This document shows, piece after piece, positions 33,008 to 42,022 of a stretch of 64,000 nt of DNA. Location of the stretch: the NCBI RefSeq assembly GCF_003813985.1, contig NZ_CP033897.1, positions 620,001-684,000 of the forward strand. The letters run 5' to 3'. The notes below the pieces were generated by a model. That model was not told the DNA's origin, did not search any database, and worked only from the letters and a program-made list of their open reading frames with translations. A program made the translations under genes and the position numbers. This DNA comes from Corynebacterium gerontici (GTDB lineage: Bacteria; Actinomycetota; Actinomycetes; Mycobacteriales; Mycobacteriaceae). The first letter of the stretch is position 1. Each line of letters opens with the position of its first letter.

Positions 33008-34450
33008 ATGCAAACTCAGCAGTACATCAATGGTCAATGGGTCGATGGCGCAGCGGATGCCATCGAGTCCTACAACCCCGCCACCGGCGAAGTGATTGCT
33101 AACGTCGCCAGTGCAAATGAAGCCCAGGTGAATGAGGCAGTAGCCGCAGCTCGCTCTGCGCTGGCAGGGGAGTGGGCAAACCTGCTCCCAGTCCAACGCG
33201 CCGAGGTCTTGTTCAAGATCGCCGATCTCATTGAGGCGAACGCTGAGGAATTCGCTCAACTTGAGACCCTGGATCAGGGCCAGCCAATTGGTGTGGCACG
33301 CCAGGTTTCCGTCGCCGGTGCAGCAAATCACTTCCGCTACTTCGCCGGGTTCGTGACCAAGATTCAGGGCACCACAAACCCCGTCAGTTTCCCCGACACC
33401 TTGCACTACACCAAGCGTGAACCAGTGGGCGTCAATGCGCTGATCACCCCGTGGAACTTCCCGCTCATGATCCTGGCCTGGAAGCTCGCTCCCGCACTTG
33501 CCACCGGCAACACCGTCGTGATTAAGCCTTCGGAAGTTACCCCGCTGACCTCCATCAAGTTGGTGGAGATCTGCGAGCAGGCCGGTGTGCCCGCTGGCGT
33601 CGTGAATATCGTCACTGGTGCCGGCAACGTCGGTGCTCTGTTGAGTTCCCACATGGATGTGGATCACCTCTCCTACACAGGCTCCACGCCCACAGGCAAA
33701 GCCATTACCCACGCAGCAGCAGATTCCAACCTCAAGCGTCTGACCTTGGAACTGGGTGGCAAAGCTCCTTCCATCATCACCTCTTCTGCAGACATTGATG
33801 CTGCCGTGGCGGGCAATGTGGGTGGCGCGCTGTTGAACTCCGGCCAGGTGTGTGCCGCGTACACCCGTTTCTACGTGGACAGCAAGGTGCACGACGAGTT
33901 CGTCGAAAAGCTTGCTGGTGCCGCCTCCTCCATGAACGTAGGCCCCGGCGCCGATGAAAACTCGCAGCTCACCCCGGTCGTTTCTGAAAAGCACCTCGGC
34001 CACGTCACCAACCTCATTGAGGCGGGTCGCTCGGAAGGCGCCGAGCTAGTCACGGGCGGCAAGCGCATCGACCGCGACGGTTTCTTTGTTGAGCCCACCG
34101 TCTTCACCGGTGTTTCTGACGAAAACACGATCGCCAAGGAAGAAATCTTCGGCCCCGTGCTTTCAGTCATGCAATACGAAGGCCAAGACGGACTCGATGA
34201 AGTCATCGCTCGCGCTAACGACACCGAATATGGCCTCGCCGCTGCTGTGTGGACCAAGGACATTGCCGAAAGCCAGAAGATTGCCAACGGCCTTCGCTCC
34301 GGCGCGGTGTTCGTCAACATGCTGCCGATCCCAGACATGGCTGCACCCTGGGGCGGCTACAAGCAGTCCGGCTGGGGCCGCGAGATGGGCCCGCAGGCCA
34401 TCGAGTGCTACACCGAAACCAAGGCAGTTTGGCTCCACTACGGTAGCTAG
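33008..34450 (+). CDS. Aldehyde dehydrogenase, probable (hydroxy)phenylacetaldehyde dehydrogenase
   Basis: 480 residues of the NAD-dependent aldehyde dehydrogenase family. TPWNFPLMILAWKLAPALATG, catalytic Glu in LELGGKAPS, catalytic Cys in NSGQVCAAYTR, and C-terminal APWGGYKQSGWGREMG. It resembles phenylacetaldehyde and betaine-aldehyde dehydrogenases. Placed between the AraC regulator and the flavin amine oxidase, it would oxidise the arylacetaldehyde made by the oxidase to the arylacetate feeding the hpa pathway (inference from context). RBS GAAGGGA. Confidence 0.87.
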   Translation: MQTQQYINGQWVDGAADAIESYNPATGEVIANVASANEAQVNEAVAAARSALAGEWANLLPVQRAEVLFKIADLIEANAEEFAQLETLDQGQPIGVARQVSVAGAANHFRYFAGFVTKIQGTTNPVSFPDTLHYTKREPVGVNALITPWNFPLMILAWKLAPALATGNTVVIKPSEVTPLTSIKLVEICEQAGVPAGVVNIVTGAGNVGALLSSHMDVDHLSYTGSTPTGKAITHAAADSNLKRLTLELGGKAPSIITSSADIDAAVAGNVGGALLNSGQVCAAYTRFYVDSKVHDEFVEKLAGAASSMNVGPGADENSQLTPVVSEKHLGHVTNLIEAGRSEGAELVTGGKRIDRDGFFVEPTVFTGVSDENTIAKEEIFGPVLSVMQYEGQDGLDEVIARANDTEYGLAAAVWTKDIAESQKIANGLRSGAVFVNMLPIPDMAAPWGGYKQSGWGREMGPQAIECYTETKAVWLHYGS

Positions 34451-34471
34451 AAGCATTCGCTGACTCGCCCT

Positions 34472-34510
34472 ACGACGGCACCGGGAAGATTCACCTCCCG
34501 GTGCCGTCGT
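34472..34510 (+). terminator. Hairpin after the aldehyde dehydrogenase gene
   Basis: A 14-15-bp perfect stem (ACGACGGCACCGGGA / TCCCGGTGCCGTCGT) with a 9-nt loop. Only a short T stretch follows, but the stem strength and position suggest a terminator. Confidence 0.7.
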
Positions 34511-34828
34511 TATGCGTTTCAGATCCCTTGGGTTTGGATAGCCCAGCCCCGAGAAAATGCGTTGAATAGCTCGGCGTGCGCAACAGTGGTCTAGCGCCTT
34601 GAGGAAAGTCGCCGCCGTTTCATATTTCGGAAGATATGCTGTGACCGCTTGATCATGCTTGAGGTCTCGCAGCCACGCTGTAAACGTGAATCAGGGCCGC
34701 TCGATTGTGAGAAAGAGTGCAGAGGGGTTTGGTCTGGTGGGGCGTCGAAAAGCTTGCTGCTGGTTATCGGCAATAGCTGGAATGTGTGCTTGAGTCACGA
34801 TCGCTGCGCCCTTGCCTAAAAGAAGGGC
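34511..34828. other. Intergenic region without a gene
   Basis: About 320 nt between convergent genes. No gene or RNA recognised; it contains an exact copy of the dispersed 13-mer at 34741. Confidence 0.5.
34741..34753 (+). repeat. Copy of the dispersed GGCGTCGANAAGC motif
   Basis: Exact GGCGTCGAAAAGC in the gene-free stretch between the aldehyde dehydrogenase and amine oxidase genes. Confidence 0.6.
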
Positions 34829-34855
34829 AAAAAAATTGCCCCGCCGTAGCGGGGC
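34829..34855 (-). terminator. Terminator of the amine oxidase gene
   Basis: On the reverse strand GCCCCG-N6-CGGGGC followed by a T-rich run (seven A on the + strand just left of the stem), 8 nt after the stop. Confidence 0.88.
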
Positions 34856-34862
34856 TTGGGGG

Positions 34863-36164
34863 TTAGGAGTGTAACTCGTCGATTTCTCGAGCGGCTCGGA
34901 AGCCAGTCTCAATCGCGCCATCCACGAAGGAGTTCCAACCGGCTGCCCAGTCGGAACCGGCGAAAATCAAGTTGCCGTGGCGCAGCTTCTCGGGGTGGCC
35001 GTGGAGGAATTGGCCGGTGCGAGGTGTGGCCCAGGTCTGGCCGGTGAATTCATCCTCGACCCAATCGTGGCTGAAGGTGTCAACCACTTCTAGGTCAGCC
35101 TCCCACGCATCGAGTGCCTTCTGGACTTCCTCGACGCTGTTGAGATCGATGGCAGCGTGGTCGGGGCCAAAGCCGACGCAGATGGTGGTGTCGTCGTCCA
35201 AGAAGTACTCGGAGCGAAGCAGGGCGAGCGGGTGGCCGTCGGGGGCGTAGGCCAGCACTTTGCGGTGTCCCTTGATCTTCACCCAGACTTTATGGCCGGT
35301 GCAGTTCCATCCTTCGACCATGGCCTCCTTGGCGTGCTTGGGCAGATCGCCGGTGAAGTCGATGGTTCGTAGTGCGCCGATGGGGAGGGTGACCACGAGC
35401 TGGTCAAAGTGGCGGGTGGTGCCGTCTTCCAGTGTGATGTCGACGCCCTTGCCTGCGTCAAGATCGTCGACCTTGGTCACGCGCGAGTTCAGGTGCACCT
35501 CGCCGCGGATGTCTTCGCGGATCTTGGTGTAGATGCGCTTCATGCCGCCGACGAGCTTGTAGCGAAGCGTTTGATCATCCAGCAGCGAAAGGCGATGGTC
35601 TGAAAGCGAAGCCCAGTGCGCCGCCATGATTGGCGAAGCGGTGCGGGATTCGCCGTTGTATCCGGCATTCCAGTATGCGTTAGCGAGTGCAACTTCCTCG
35701 TCGCTGAATTCGCCATTACGGACGCAGTCGAGCACAGTGCCGGTGTCTGCGGCCTCCACGGCATCGCGGTTGGTCCAGGGTGCGTGGGGTAGCGGGAAAA
35801 GCTCACGGGAACGCTCGAAAATCTTTGCTTGGACAGCGGCGAGCTTTTCGTCCACATCGGCTTCCTTACCGCGGTGTACCTTGTCGCCAACGATCCAGAA
35901 TGCCTCGTCACACACGGGGGACGCCACAATTTCAGAGCCGTAACGGGTGATCTCTGCCCAGATGAATGGCTGCATCCAGTGGACCCAGGTGCCGCCGATT
36001 TCTAGCGTGTAGCCCATCCGCTCTTCGGTCCAGGTGCGACCGCCGATGCGGTCACGTGCTTCAAAAATTTCCACGTCATAGCCGAGGCGCTCGAGTTCGC
36101 GCGCAGAGATGAGTCCGGCGAAACCCGCGCCGATGATGCCGATGGAACCTTTGGAATGTGCCAT
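34863..36164 (-). CDS. Flavin-containing amine oxidase
   Basis: 433 residues from ATG 36164, chosen for the AAGGAG just upstream and because the FAD-binding motif follows at once (SIGIIGAGFAGL, then EARDRIGGRTW). The C-terminal FAD contact is IFAGSDWAAGWNSFVDGAIETG. Related to putrescine oxidase, tyramine oxidase and other bacterial monoamine oxidases. It would turn an amine into the aldehyde, ammonia and peroxide. The divergent amine/amino-acid permease and the neighbouring arylacetaldehyde and hydroxyphenylacetate pathway make tyramine or a similar aryl-ethylamine the best guess. Putrescine cannot be excluded. Confidence 0.86.
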   Translation of the reverse strand: MAHSKGSIGIIGAGFAGLISARELERLGYDVEIFEARDRIGGRTWTEERMGYTLEIGGTWVHWMQPFIWAEITRYGSEIVASPVCDEAFWIVGDKVHRGKEADVDEKLAAVQAKIFERSRELFPLPHAPWTNRDAVEAADTGTVLDCVRNGEFSDEEVALANAYWNAGYNGESRTASPIMAAHWASLSDHRLSLLDDQTLRYKLVGGMKRIYTKIREDIRGEVHLNSRVTKVDDLDAGKGVDITLEDGTTRHFDQLVVTLPIGALRTIDFTGDLPKHAKEAMVEGWNCTGHKVWVKIKGHRKVLAYAPDGHPLALLRSEYFLDDDTTICVGFGPDHAAIDLNSVEEVQKALDAWEADLEVVDTFSHDWVEDEFTGQTWATPRTGQFLHGHPEKLRHGNLIFAGSDWAAGWNSFVDGAIETGFRAAREIDELHS

Positions 36165-36217
36165 GGGATGCTCCTTCTTGAGTTGCGGTGATGTGTCCCA
36201 CTTCACCATGATCCGCA

Positions 36218-36253
36218 TCACAAATCTTGGCGAGAGGTGCAGTGCTTTTGTGA
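36218..36253. promoter_or_regulatory. Spaced inverted repeat in the oxidase/permease divergent promoter
   Basis: TCACAAA (36218-36224) and TTTGTGA (36247-36253) face each other across 22 nt in the 197-nt divergent region. Could be paired sites for the AraC-type regulator or loop-forming operator halves; speculative. Confidence 0.35.
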
Positions 36254-36361
36254 TCGGGCGCATAGCCATCACTGGAGTCTGTGATCAACACAGAATTCTC
36301 CTTAGAGTCGTCTGAGTCACCACGAAGTGTGGTTTGGAACACCTTAGACGTTAGGGAGATC

Positions 36362-37819
36362 ATGGCAACAACAGACAAGGAACACGCCCTCCAGGGGCAT
36401 TTGGGTGCCGGATCGCTGATGATGTTGATCATCGCAGCTTCAGCGCCACTGACCGCCGTCGCCGGTGGTGCGCCAACCAGTTATGCAGTCACAGGCATGG
36501 TGGAAGTGCCGATGGGGTACCTCGTGCTCGGCGTCGTGCTTCTGATCTTCGCTGTTGGCTACGCGGCCATGAGCAGCAACATCACCAATGCCGGTGCCCT
36601 GTATGCCTATATCGCCACTGGCTTGGGTAAGCGACACGGACTCGCCGCTGCTTGGCTGGCGTTGGTGAGTTATAACGCCATGCAGATCGGCCTCTACGGC
36701 ATTGTGGGGGTGACGATTTCTGGAACGCTCTCGGCGCTACTTGGAATAGAAGTGAGCTGGTGGATCGCGGCGTTGGTGTGTTGGTTGGTGACGGCACTTC
36801 TTGGTGCGATGAACATTGATGCTTCTGCAAAAGTCATCGGAGTCTTGGTGTTGCTGGAATTCGCGGTCGTTGCATTCGTGGATTTCATCGGCCTGGCCAA
36901 CCCGGCGGAAGGTTTGAGCGCGCAAGCTTTCGATCCCGCTGGATTTGCTGGGCCTGGCGTTGGTGCGGCATTGGCATTCGGCATGGCAGCATTCATGGGT
37001 TTTGAATCCGCCACGATCTACGCAGAGGAAGCAAAAGACCCCAAGCGTTCCGTGCCACGGGCAACGTATGGTGCATTGATGTTGATCGCTGGCTTTTACG
37101 CCTTCTCGGCTTGGGCTATTGGCCAAGGAGTTGGCGACTCTCAAATCGTCGACCGCGCACGTGAGCTTGGTCCTGAGCTCATTTTCGTTTTTCTCGAAGA
37201 AGGTGGCCACGGTGGGTTAGCAACTGTTGGCCGCATCATCTTTGTAACCTCGCTGCTCGCGGCGCTGTTTGCATTCCATAACGCTGTGGCGCGTTACGCA
37301 CTTGTGCTCGGCCGTGAAGGCGTTCTGCCGGAAAAGCTCGGACGCACTCATCCGAAAACCCACGCCCCGATCTATGCTTCCCTCGCGCAGTCGGCACTCG
37401 CACTGCTGTTCATTGTAGGTTTCGCCGCCTACGGTGAGGCCACCAATGCGGGACCGGAATTCCCGGTTCTCACCATGTTCTCCTGGCTGACCAACGCTGG
37501 TGCGTTCGGCATTGTGTTCCTGCTGCTGATCACCTCAATCGCGGTTGTGATGTTCTTCAGGGGAGACCGCGAGCACAATGTCTTCGTGCGGGTGATCGCG
37601 CCTGTGCTGGCGATGATTGGCCTGGCCGTGATCTTCATCGAAATCTTGATTCACTTTGATGTGATGGTGGGGCAAGAGGGTTTCCATCCGCTGGTCGTAG
37701 GTATGCCCTCGGTGATTCTTCTTACCGGCGTTGCTGGCTATATTCGTGGCGAAATGCTGCGACGCAGCAATCCTGAGCTGTATGAATGCATTGGAACGGG
37801 CGTGGGCGTTGCAGCTTAA
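36362..37819 (+). CDS. APC-family amino acid/amine permease
   Basis: 485 residues, about 12 membrane segments. Family signatures include MLIIAASAPLTAVAGG, the consensus amphipathic region GFESATIYAEEAKDPKRSVPRATYGALM, and FHNAVARYALVLGREGVLP. Start ATG 36362 follows AGGGAGA; the upstream in-frame extension reads promoter sequence. Divergent from the amine oxidase and therefore the likely importer of its substrate. Confidence 0.87.
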   Translation: MATTDKEHALQGHLGAGSLMMLIIAASAPLTAVAGGAPTSYAVTGMVEVPMGYLVLGVVLLIFAVGYAAMSSNITNAGALYAYIATGLGKRHGLAAAWLALVSYNAMQIGLYGIVGVTISGTLSALLGIEVSWWIAALVCWLVTALLGAMNIDASAKVIGVLVLLEFAVVAFVDFIGLANPAEGLSAQAFDPAGFAGPGVGAALAFGMAAFMGFESATIYAEEAKDPKRSVPRATYGALMLIAGFYAFSAWAIGQGVGDSQIVDRARELGPELIFVFLEEGGHGGLATVGRIIFVTSLLAALFAFHNAVARYALVLGREGVLPEKLGRTHPKTHAPIYASLAQSALALLFIVGFAAYGEATNAGPEFPVLTMFSWLTNAGAFGIVFLLLITSIAVVMFFRGDREHNVFVRVIAPVLAMIGLAVIFIEILIHFDVMVGQEGFHPLVVGMPSVILLTGVAGYIRGEMLRRSNPELYECIGTGVGVAA

Positions 37820-38931
37820 CGACGCGCCACGGTGGCCGTAGCAACGGCCACGAAAGCTCCGAACAGTAATGACCATTCCTGGTCAATGACCTGGGACAGC
37901 AGCGATAGTATCCACGGGGCAAAAAACCCGAGGTACGTGGCGGAATAGTAGATGGCCGTATGTTGTCCCAGGTCATCTTTATGCGCTGCATTCTGCACTA
38001 GGAATAGCCCCGACACCATGAGGGTGCCGTAAGCTGCTCCCAGAACGGGCGCGGTAAGAAGCATTGCGAAAACTGAGTGGCTATGTGCGATCCAGGCGCC
38101 GAGCACCATCCCCACGGCAGCCAAGAAAAGCCCGACGCCTACCGGAGCGCGCCCAGTGTTGAGGATCCTGCGATTCACAGCCTGTTGCACGGCCACCCCG
38201 CTGAGCATCGTCATCGAGGCGATCAAGCCGGCAAAGGCAATGTCTGCCTCGGTGCTGAGGAATGTGGGGAGAGTTGCAAAAGCAGTGGTGGCTGCCCCGA
38301 ACACCCAGGGTGCCCACAATAGAATCCTGAAGGAAGGTAGGCTCCATCCTCGCGGAGAAACTTCGCATGGAGGGGCGGTCTCGGGGACGTTCCACACTGC
38401 CATGCCAGAGACGATAATAAGCAGCAGGTGGGCCGCTAATGGGGTGTATAGCGGTGCGGGTAACCATTGGGCCATGGCGCCACTGACGGCGGGGCCTAAC
38501 CCGAAGCCAGCGGATGTTGCCACGGTTGCGCGCTTTGCGCCCAACGCTATGGATCCGCCATTAGCTGCAGTGAGCTCTTTCAACCACGCTGCTCCGGCTG
38601 CCAGCATGAGCCCCACTGCGATTCCGGTGACTAGACGTCCCGCAGCCACGACGATCTCAAAACGTTCGGGAAAGAACATCAACAACAGGGTGCCAAAAAG
38701 GGAAATCACCGCTGCGGGGCGCATGACGGCTCTGCGGCCAAGGTAGTCGGAACGAGTGCCGCCGAGGACGAGTGCGGGTACGAGGCCGAGAATGTAGATG
38801 GCTAAAAGAAGGGTCACTTTGGACTGGGTGAGTGAAAGTTCTGCCCGATAAACGGGTAGGAGTGGAGCAAAGTGATTCGCGCCGAAACCTATTGCGAACA
38901 TCGCCAGAGAGACCCTTTTCCAATCCTGCAT
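37816..38931 (-). CDS. MFS transporter
   Basis: 371 residues, 10-12 hydrophobic segments, with the MFS loop LGGTRSDYLGRRAVM and a second-half repeat. Of the drug/metabolite efflux type rather than the symporter type seen at 28643. Its stop overlaps the permease stop (convergent). Its promoter side faces the siderophore uptake operon; exporters near siderophore importers sometimes export siderophores, but nothing in the sequence proves this. Confidence 0.82.
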   Translation of the reverse strand: MQDWKRVSLAMFAIGFGANHFAPLLPVYRAELSLTQSKVTLLLAIYILGLVPALVLGGTRSDYLGRRAVMRPAAVISLFGTLLLMFFPERFEIVVAAGRLVTGIAVGLMLAAGAAWLKELTAANGGSIALGAKRATVATSAGFGLGPAVSGAMAQWLPAPLYTPLAAHLLLIIVSGMAVWNVPETAPPCEVSPRGWSLPSFRILLWAPWVFGAATTAFATLPTFLSTEADIAFAGLIASMTMLSGVAVQQAVNRRILNTGRAPVGVGLFLAAVGMVLGAWIAHSHSVFAMLLTAPVLGAAYGTLMVSGLFLVQNAAHKDDLGQHTAIYYSATYLGFFAPWILSLLSQVIDQEWSLLFGAFVAVATATVARR

Positions 38932-39028
38932 ATCAGTAGTGTAGTTCGGGTCACATTAGGGGGTATGGATGGGGGTGGGTCTGTAGAGAACCCCCTGCGC
39001 ACAAGCTTTGGATTTAGGGTGCGCTAAC

Positions 39029-39047
39029 TAAGGTTTGCCTATGCTAG
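39029..39047 (+). promoter_or_regulatory. DtxR-like iron box upstream of the siderophore operon
   Basis: TAAGGTTTGCCTATGCTAG matches 14 of 19 positions of the corynebacterial DtxR consensus TTAGGTTAGCCTAACCTAA, including the GG-N3-GCC core. It sits 44-62 nt upstream of the binding-protein start, where repression by Fe-DtxR would be expected. Confidence 0.6.
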
Positions 39048-39090
39048 TAATTTTTGTTTAGGTAGCCGGGATCCCCATCGAAGAAAGGCA

Positions 39091-40062
39091 ATGATGAAAC
39101 TCAAGTCTTTGACAGCAGCCATGCTCGCGATGAGCCTCGGCCTGGCCGCTTGTGGCGCGGAGGAACAGCAGTCTGCGTCGAAAAGCAATGAAATTACCGT
39201 GGAAGACAACTACGGGCAGGTCGCAATTCCCGTCCCGGTAGAGCGGGCAGCCTCGACCGACAATCGAACCTTCGAAATTCTCGCCGACTGGGATATCCCG
39301 CTGGTTGCCGCGCCGAAGACGTTGATTCCCGATACCATCGACGCCTACGAAGGCGACGACGTTGCAGATATGGGATCGCATCGCGAACCCAACCTGGAAG
39401 CGCTGGTTGAAGCCCAGCCGGATCTCATCATCTCTGGCCAGCGTTTCTCTCAACACTATGAAGACATGAAGAAGCTCAATCCGGAAGTGCCGATCGTGGA
39501 CTTCGAACCTCGCAAAGATCATGACTTCTTTGAAGACATGAAGCGCGAAGTGATGGCAATGGGCAAGATCTTTGACAAAGAATCCGAAGCGAAAGAGCTC
39601 GTCGCGGACTTTGACAAGGCTGCCGAGCGAGCAAAAAAGGCCTACAACGGCAGCGATACCGTCATGGCAGTGAACGTCTCCGGCGGCGAAATCGGCTACA
39701 TCGCCCCCAAAGTTGGCCGCACCTACGGCCAAATCTTCGAATTGCTCAACCTCAAGCCAGCGCTGGAGGTAGAAGGCGCGAGCAGCAACCACGAAGGTGA
39801 CGACATTTCGGTCGAAGCAATCGCTGAGTCCAATCCGAACTGGATTTTCGTACTCGACCGTGACGGAGCAATCAATGCTGACAAGCCCGATTATCAAAAA
39901 GCTTCCAAGGTCATCGCTGACTCTCCAGCACTCAAGAACGTCAGCGCAATCAAGGATCAGCATTTGGTGTACGCACCGCAGGATACCTACATTAACGAAT
40001 CCATCATTACCTACACGGAAATGCTCAACGACATCGCCGATGCATTCGAGCAGTCCAAGTAA
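39091..40062 (+). CDS. Siderophore ABC transporter substrate-binding lipoprotein
   Basis: 323 residues. Signal peptide with lipobox LAAC (Cys21), then a class III (FecB/BtuF-like) binding fold: VPVPVERAAS-type first strand, LVEAQPDLIISG, and FVLDRD. Resembles catecholate-siderophore binding proteins such as CeuA/YclQ/FatB. First gene of a four-gene importer (two permeases and an ATPase follow). ATG 39094 is also possible; GAAAGG precedes both. Confidence 0.9.
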   Translation: MMKLKSLTAAMLAMSLGLAACGAEEQQSASKSNEITVEDNYGQVAIPVPVERAASTDNRTFEILADWDIPLVAAPKTLIPDTIDAYEGDDVADMGSHREPNLEALVEAQPDLIISGQRFSQHYEDMKKLNPEVPIVDFEPRKDHDFFEDMKREVMAMGKIFDKESEAKELVADFDKAAERAKKAYNGSDTVMAVNVSGGEIGYIAPKVGRTYGQIFELLNLKPALEVEGASSNHEGDDISVEAIAESNPNWIFVLDRDGAINADKPDYQKASKVIADSPALKNVSAIKDQHLVYAPQDTYINESIITYTEMLNDIADAFEQSK

Positions 40063-40077
40063 CGAGGAAAACTTTTC

Positions 40078-41025
40078 GTGATTCGTTCCCTGAACCCCCG
40101 CTTCGCCATGGCAACGATGGTGGTGGCGGGGTTGCTCTTTGCCTCTCTCATGGTGGGCGAGTACAACATTTTCTCGCCCGGTGGTTGGGAGATGATGATG
40201 ATCACTCGCATCCCCCGCACCATTGCCCTGGTGCTCTCCGGTGCAGCACTCGCCATGAGCGGGTTGCTCATGCAGTTGCTCACGCAGAACCGATTCGTTG
40301 AGCCCACAACAACCGGCACTACGGAATGGGCGGGGCTCGGGCTGTTGATCAGCCTGATTTTCTTTCCCGAAGCTGGAGTCTTGCAAAGAATGGTCATGGC
40401 GGTGCTGTGCTCGTTCATTGGAACCATGGTGTTCTTCGCCTTTCTGAGAAAGGTCAGCCTGAAGCAATCGCTGGTGGTTCCCATCATGGGCATCATGCTC
40501 GGGGCAGTGGTTGGTGCGCTGAGCACGTTTCTGGCCCTCGAATTCGACGCATTGCAAAGTCTGGCAGTGTGGTTTCAGGGCAGTTTCACCTCCGTGTATC
40601 AGGGACAATACGAGGTGCTGTGGTTGGTGCTCTTGGTAGTGATCGCAGTGTTTTGGGGTGCTGACTACTTCACTGCCGTCGGATTGGGGCAAGACATCGC
40701 AACAAATCTTGGCGTGCCCTATCAACGTCTCGTGTTCTTCGGCACCGCGCTGATCGCGTTGGCAACTGGCGTGGTCACGGTGGTAGCGGGCAATCTCCCA
40801 TTTCTGGGCCTCATCGTTCCAAATATTGTCTCCCGTTTTCGAGGCGATAACCTTCAAAGCAATCTCAGCTGGGTATGCCTTCTAGGTATCGGCATCGTCA
40901 CAGCCTCTGACTTGCTTGCCCGCACGATCATTTCTCCATTCGAAATTCCAGTGTCGGTAGTGCTCGGAATCATCGGGGCCGTGTTTTTTGTCATCCTCAT
41001 CGTGAGGAGCAGCAATGAACGCTAA
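40078..41025 (+). CDS. Siderophore ABC transporter permease (FecCD family), subunit 1
   Basis: 315 residues from GTG 40078, about nine membrane segments, with RIPRTIALVLSGAALAMSGLLMQ at the N-terminus and GNLPFLGLIVPNIVSR near the C-terminus, the FecCD family contact loop for the ATPase. RBS GAGGAAAA. The 3' end overlaps the next permease by 11 nt. Confidence 0.9.
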   Translation: MIRSLNPRFAMATMVVAGLLFASLMVGEYNIFSPGGWEMMMITRIPRTIALVLSGAALAMSGLLMQLLTQNRFVEPTTTGTTEWAGLGLLISLIFFPEAGVLQRMVMAVLCSFIGTMVFFAFLRKVSLKQSLVVPIMGIMLGAVVGALSTFLALEFDALQSLAVWFQGSFTSVYQGQYEVLWLVLLVVIAVFWGADYFTAVGLGQDIATNLGVPYQRLVFFGTALIALATGVVTVVAGNLPFLGLIVPNIVSRFRGDNLQSNLSWVCLLGIGIVTASDLLARTIISPFEIPVSVVLGIIGAVFFVILIVRSSNER

Positions 41026-42022
41026 TACGCGCATACCTACGCGCACCTCGATGTTTGGGCACAACGCCGGCAGGCGTCGCTATTGGCTAATCCTGATAGT
41101 GGTGTATCTGATTGCTGCTTCCAGCGCAATCGGATTACTGGCGTATGGCAATCCAATGCCCTTTGGAAGCGAGGCCTTTTGGCTTATCGCGCAGCGACGC
41201 TTCAATGCCTTGATTGCCATTGCGGTGGTGGCAGTGGCGCAGGCGTGGGCGACCTTGGCGTTTCAAACCGTGGTGAATAACAGAATCGTGACTCCATCCA
41301 TCATGGGTTTCGAAGCGTTATACCGAACCATTCACACCGCAACGGTGTTCGCTTTTGGGGTGACCACGCTCAGCCACAGTTTCGGGATGTTCCTGTTCCA
41401 ACTGGTACTGATGGTGGCTTTTACATTGCTGCTATACACGTGGCTGATAGGTAGGGACATGCACGCGATGCTGTTGGTGGGCATCGTGATCGGGGGAGGC
41501 CTAGGCAGTTTGGCAACCTTTATGCAGCGTTTGCTCACCCCGAGCGAATTCGATGTCCTGAGCGCGCGTCTATTCGGATCCGTTGCGAACGCCCAATCCC
41601 AATATTTTCCCATTGCGATCCCGTTGGTGATCTTCGGCGCGGCGTATTTGATGAGTAAGTCTCAGGTGCTCAACGTCATGGCGTTGGGTAAAGAGTCGGC
41701 GTTGAATTTGGGGCTACGTTACCGCCGCGAGGCTTTGGTGCTGCTCAGCGTGGTATCGATTTTGATGGCCACGTCGACCGCCCTAGTGGGGCCGATGACT
41801 TTCCTGGGCTTTTTGGTCGTCACCATCACGTACCAGCTCGCCGGCACTGAAGATCACCGTTTTCTCCTGCCTCTTGCTGGCGGAATCGCGTTCGCTGTGC
41901 TCTGTGGTGCCTACTTCGTTCTTCACCATGTTTTCTATGCACAAGGAGTTGTTGGCATCATCATCGAACTTGTCGGCGGCCTGCTCTTTTTGGTGGTGCT
42001 CATGAGAAAGGGATCTCTATGA
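41015..42022 (+). CDS. Siderophore ABC transporter permease (FecCD family), subunit 2
   Basis: 335 residues, about nine membrane segments. Pairs with the previous subunit as in FepD/FepG or YclN/YclO systems. Contains QRRFNALIAIAVVAVAQAWA and VGPMTFLGFLVVTITYQLAG as the FecCD signatures. Its stop overlaps the ATPase start by 4 nt (ATGA). Confidence 0.9.
   Translation: MNANTRIPTRTSMFGHNAGRRRYWLILIVVYLIAASSAIGLLAYGNPMPFGSEAFWLIAQRRFNALIAIAVVAVAQAWATLAFQTVVNNRIVTPSIMGFEALYRTIHTATVFAFGVTTLSHSFGMFLFQLVLMVAFTLLLYTWLIGRDMHAMLLVGIVIGGGLGSLATFMQRLLTPSEFDVLSARLFGSVANAQSQYFPIAIPLVIFGAAYLMSKSQVLNVMALGKESALNLGLRYRREALVLLSVVSILMATSTALVGPMTFLGFLVVTITYQLAGTEDHRFLLPLAGGIAFAVLCGAYFVLHHVFYAQGVVGIIIELVGGLLFLVVLMRKGSL

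Noticed and set aside
39058-40857. 599-residue antisense frame opposite the siderophore genes
   Set aside because: Spans two real genes and the start region of the operon, with His-rich low-complexity composition; not coding.
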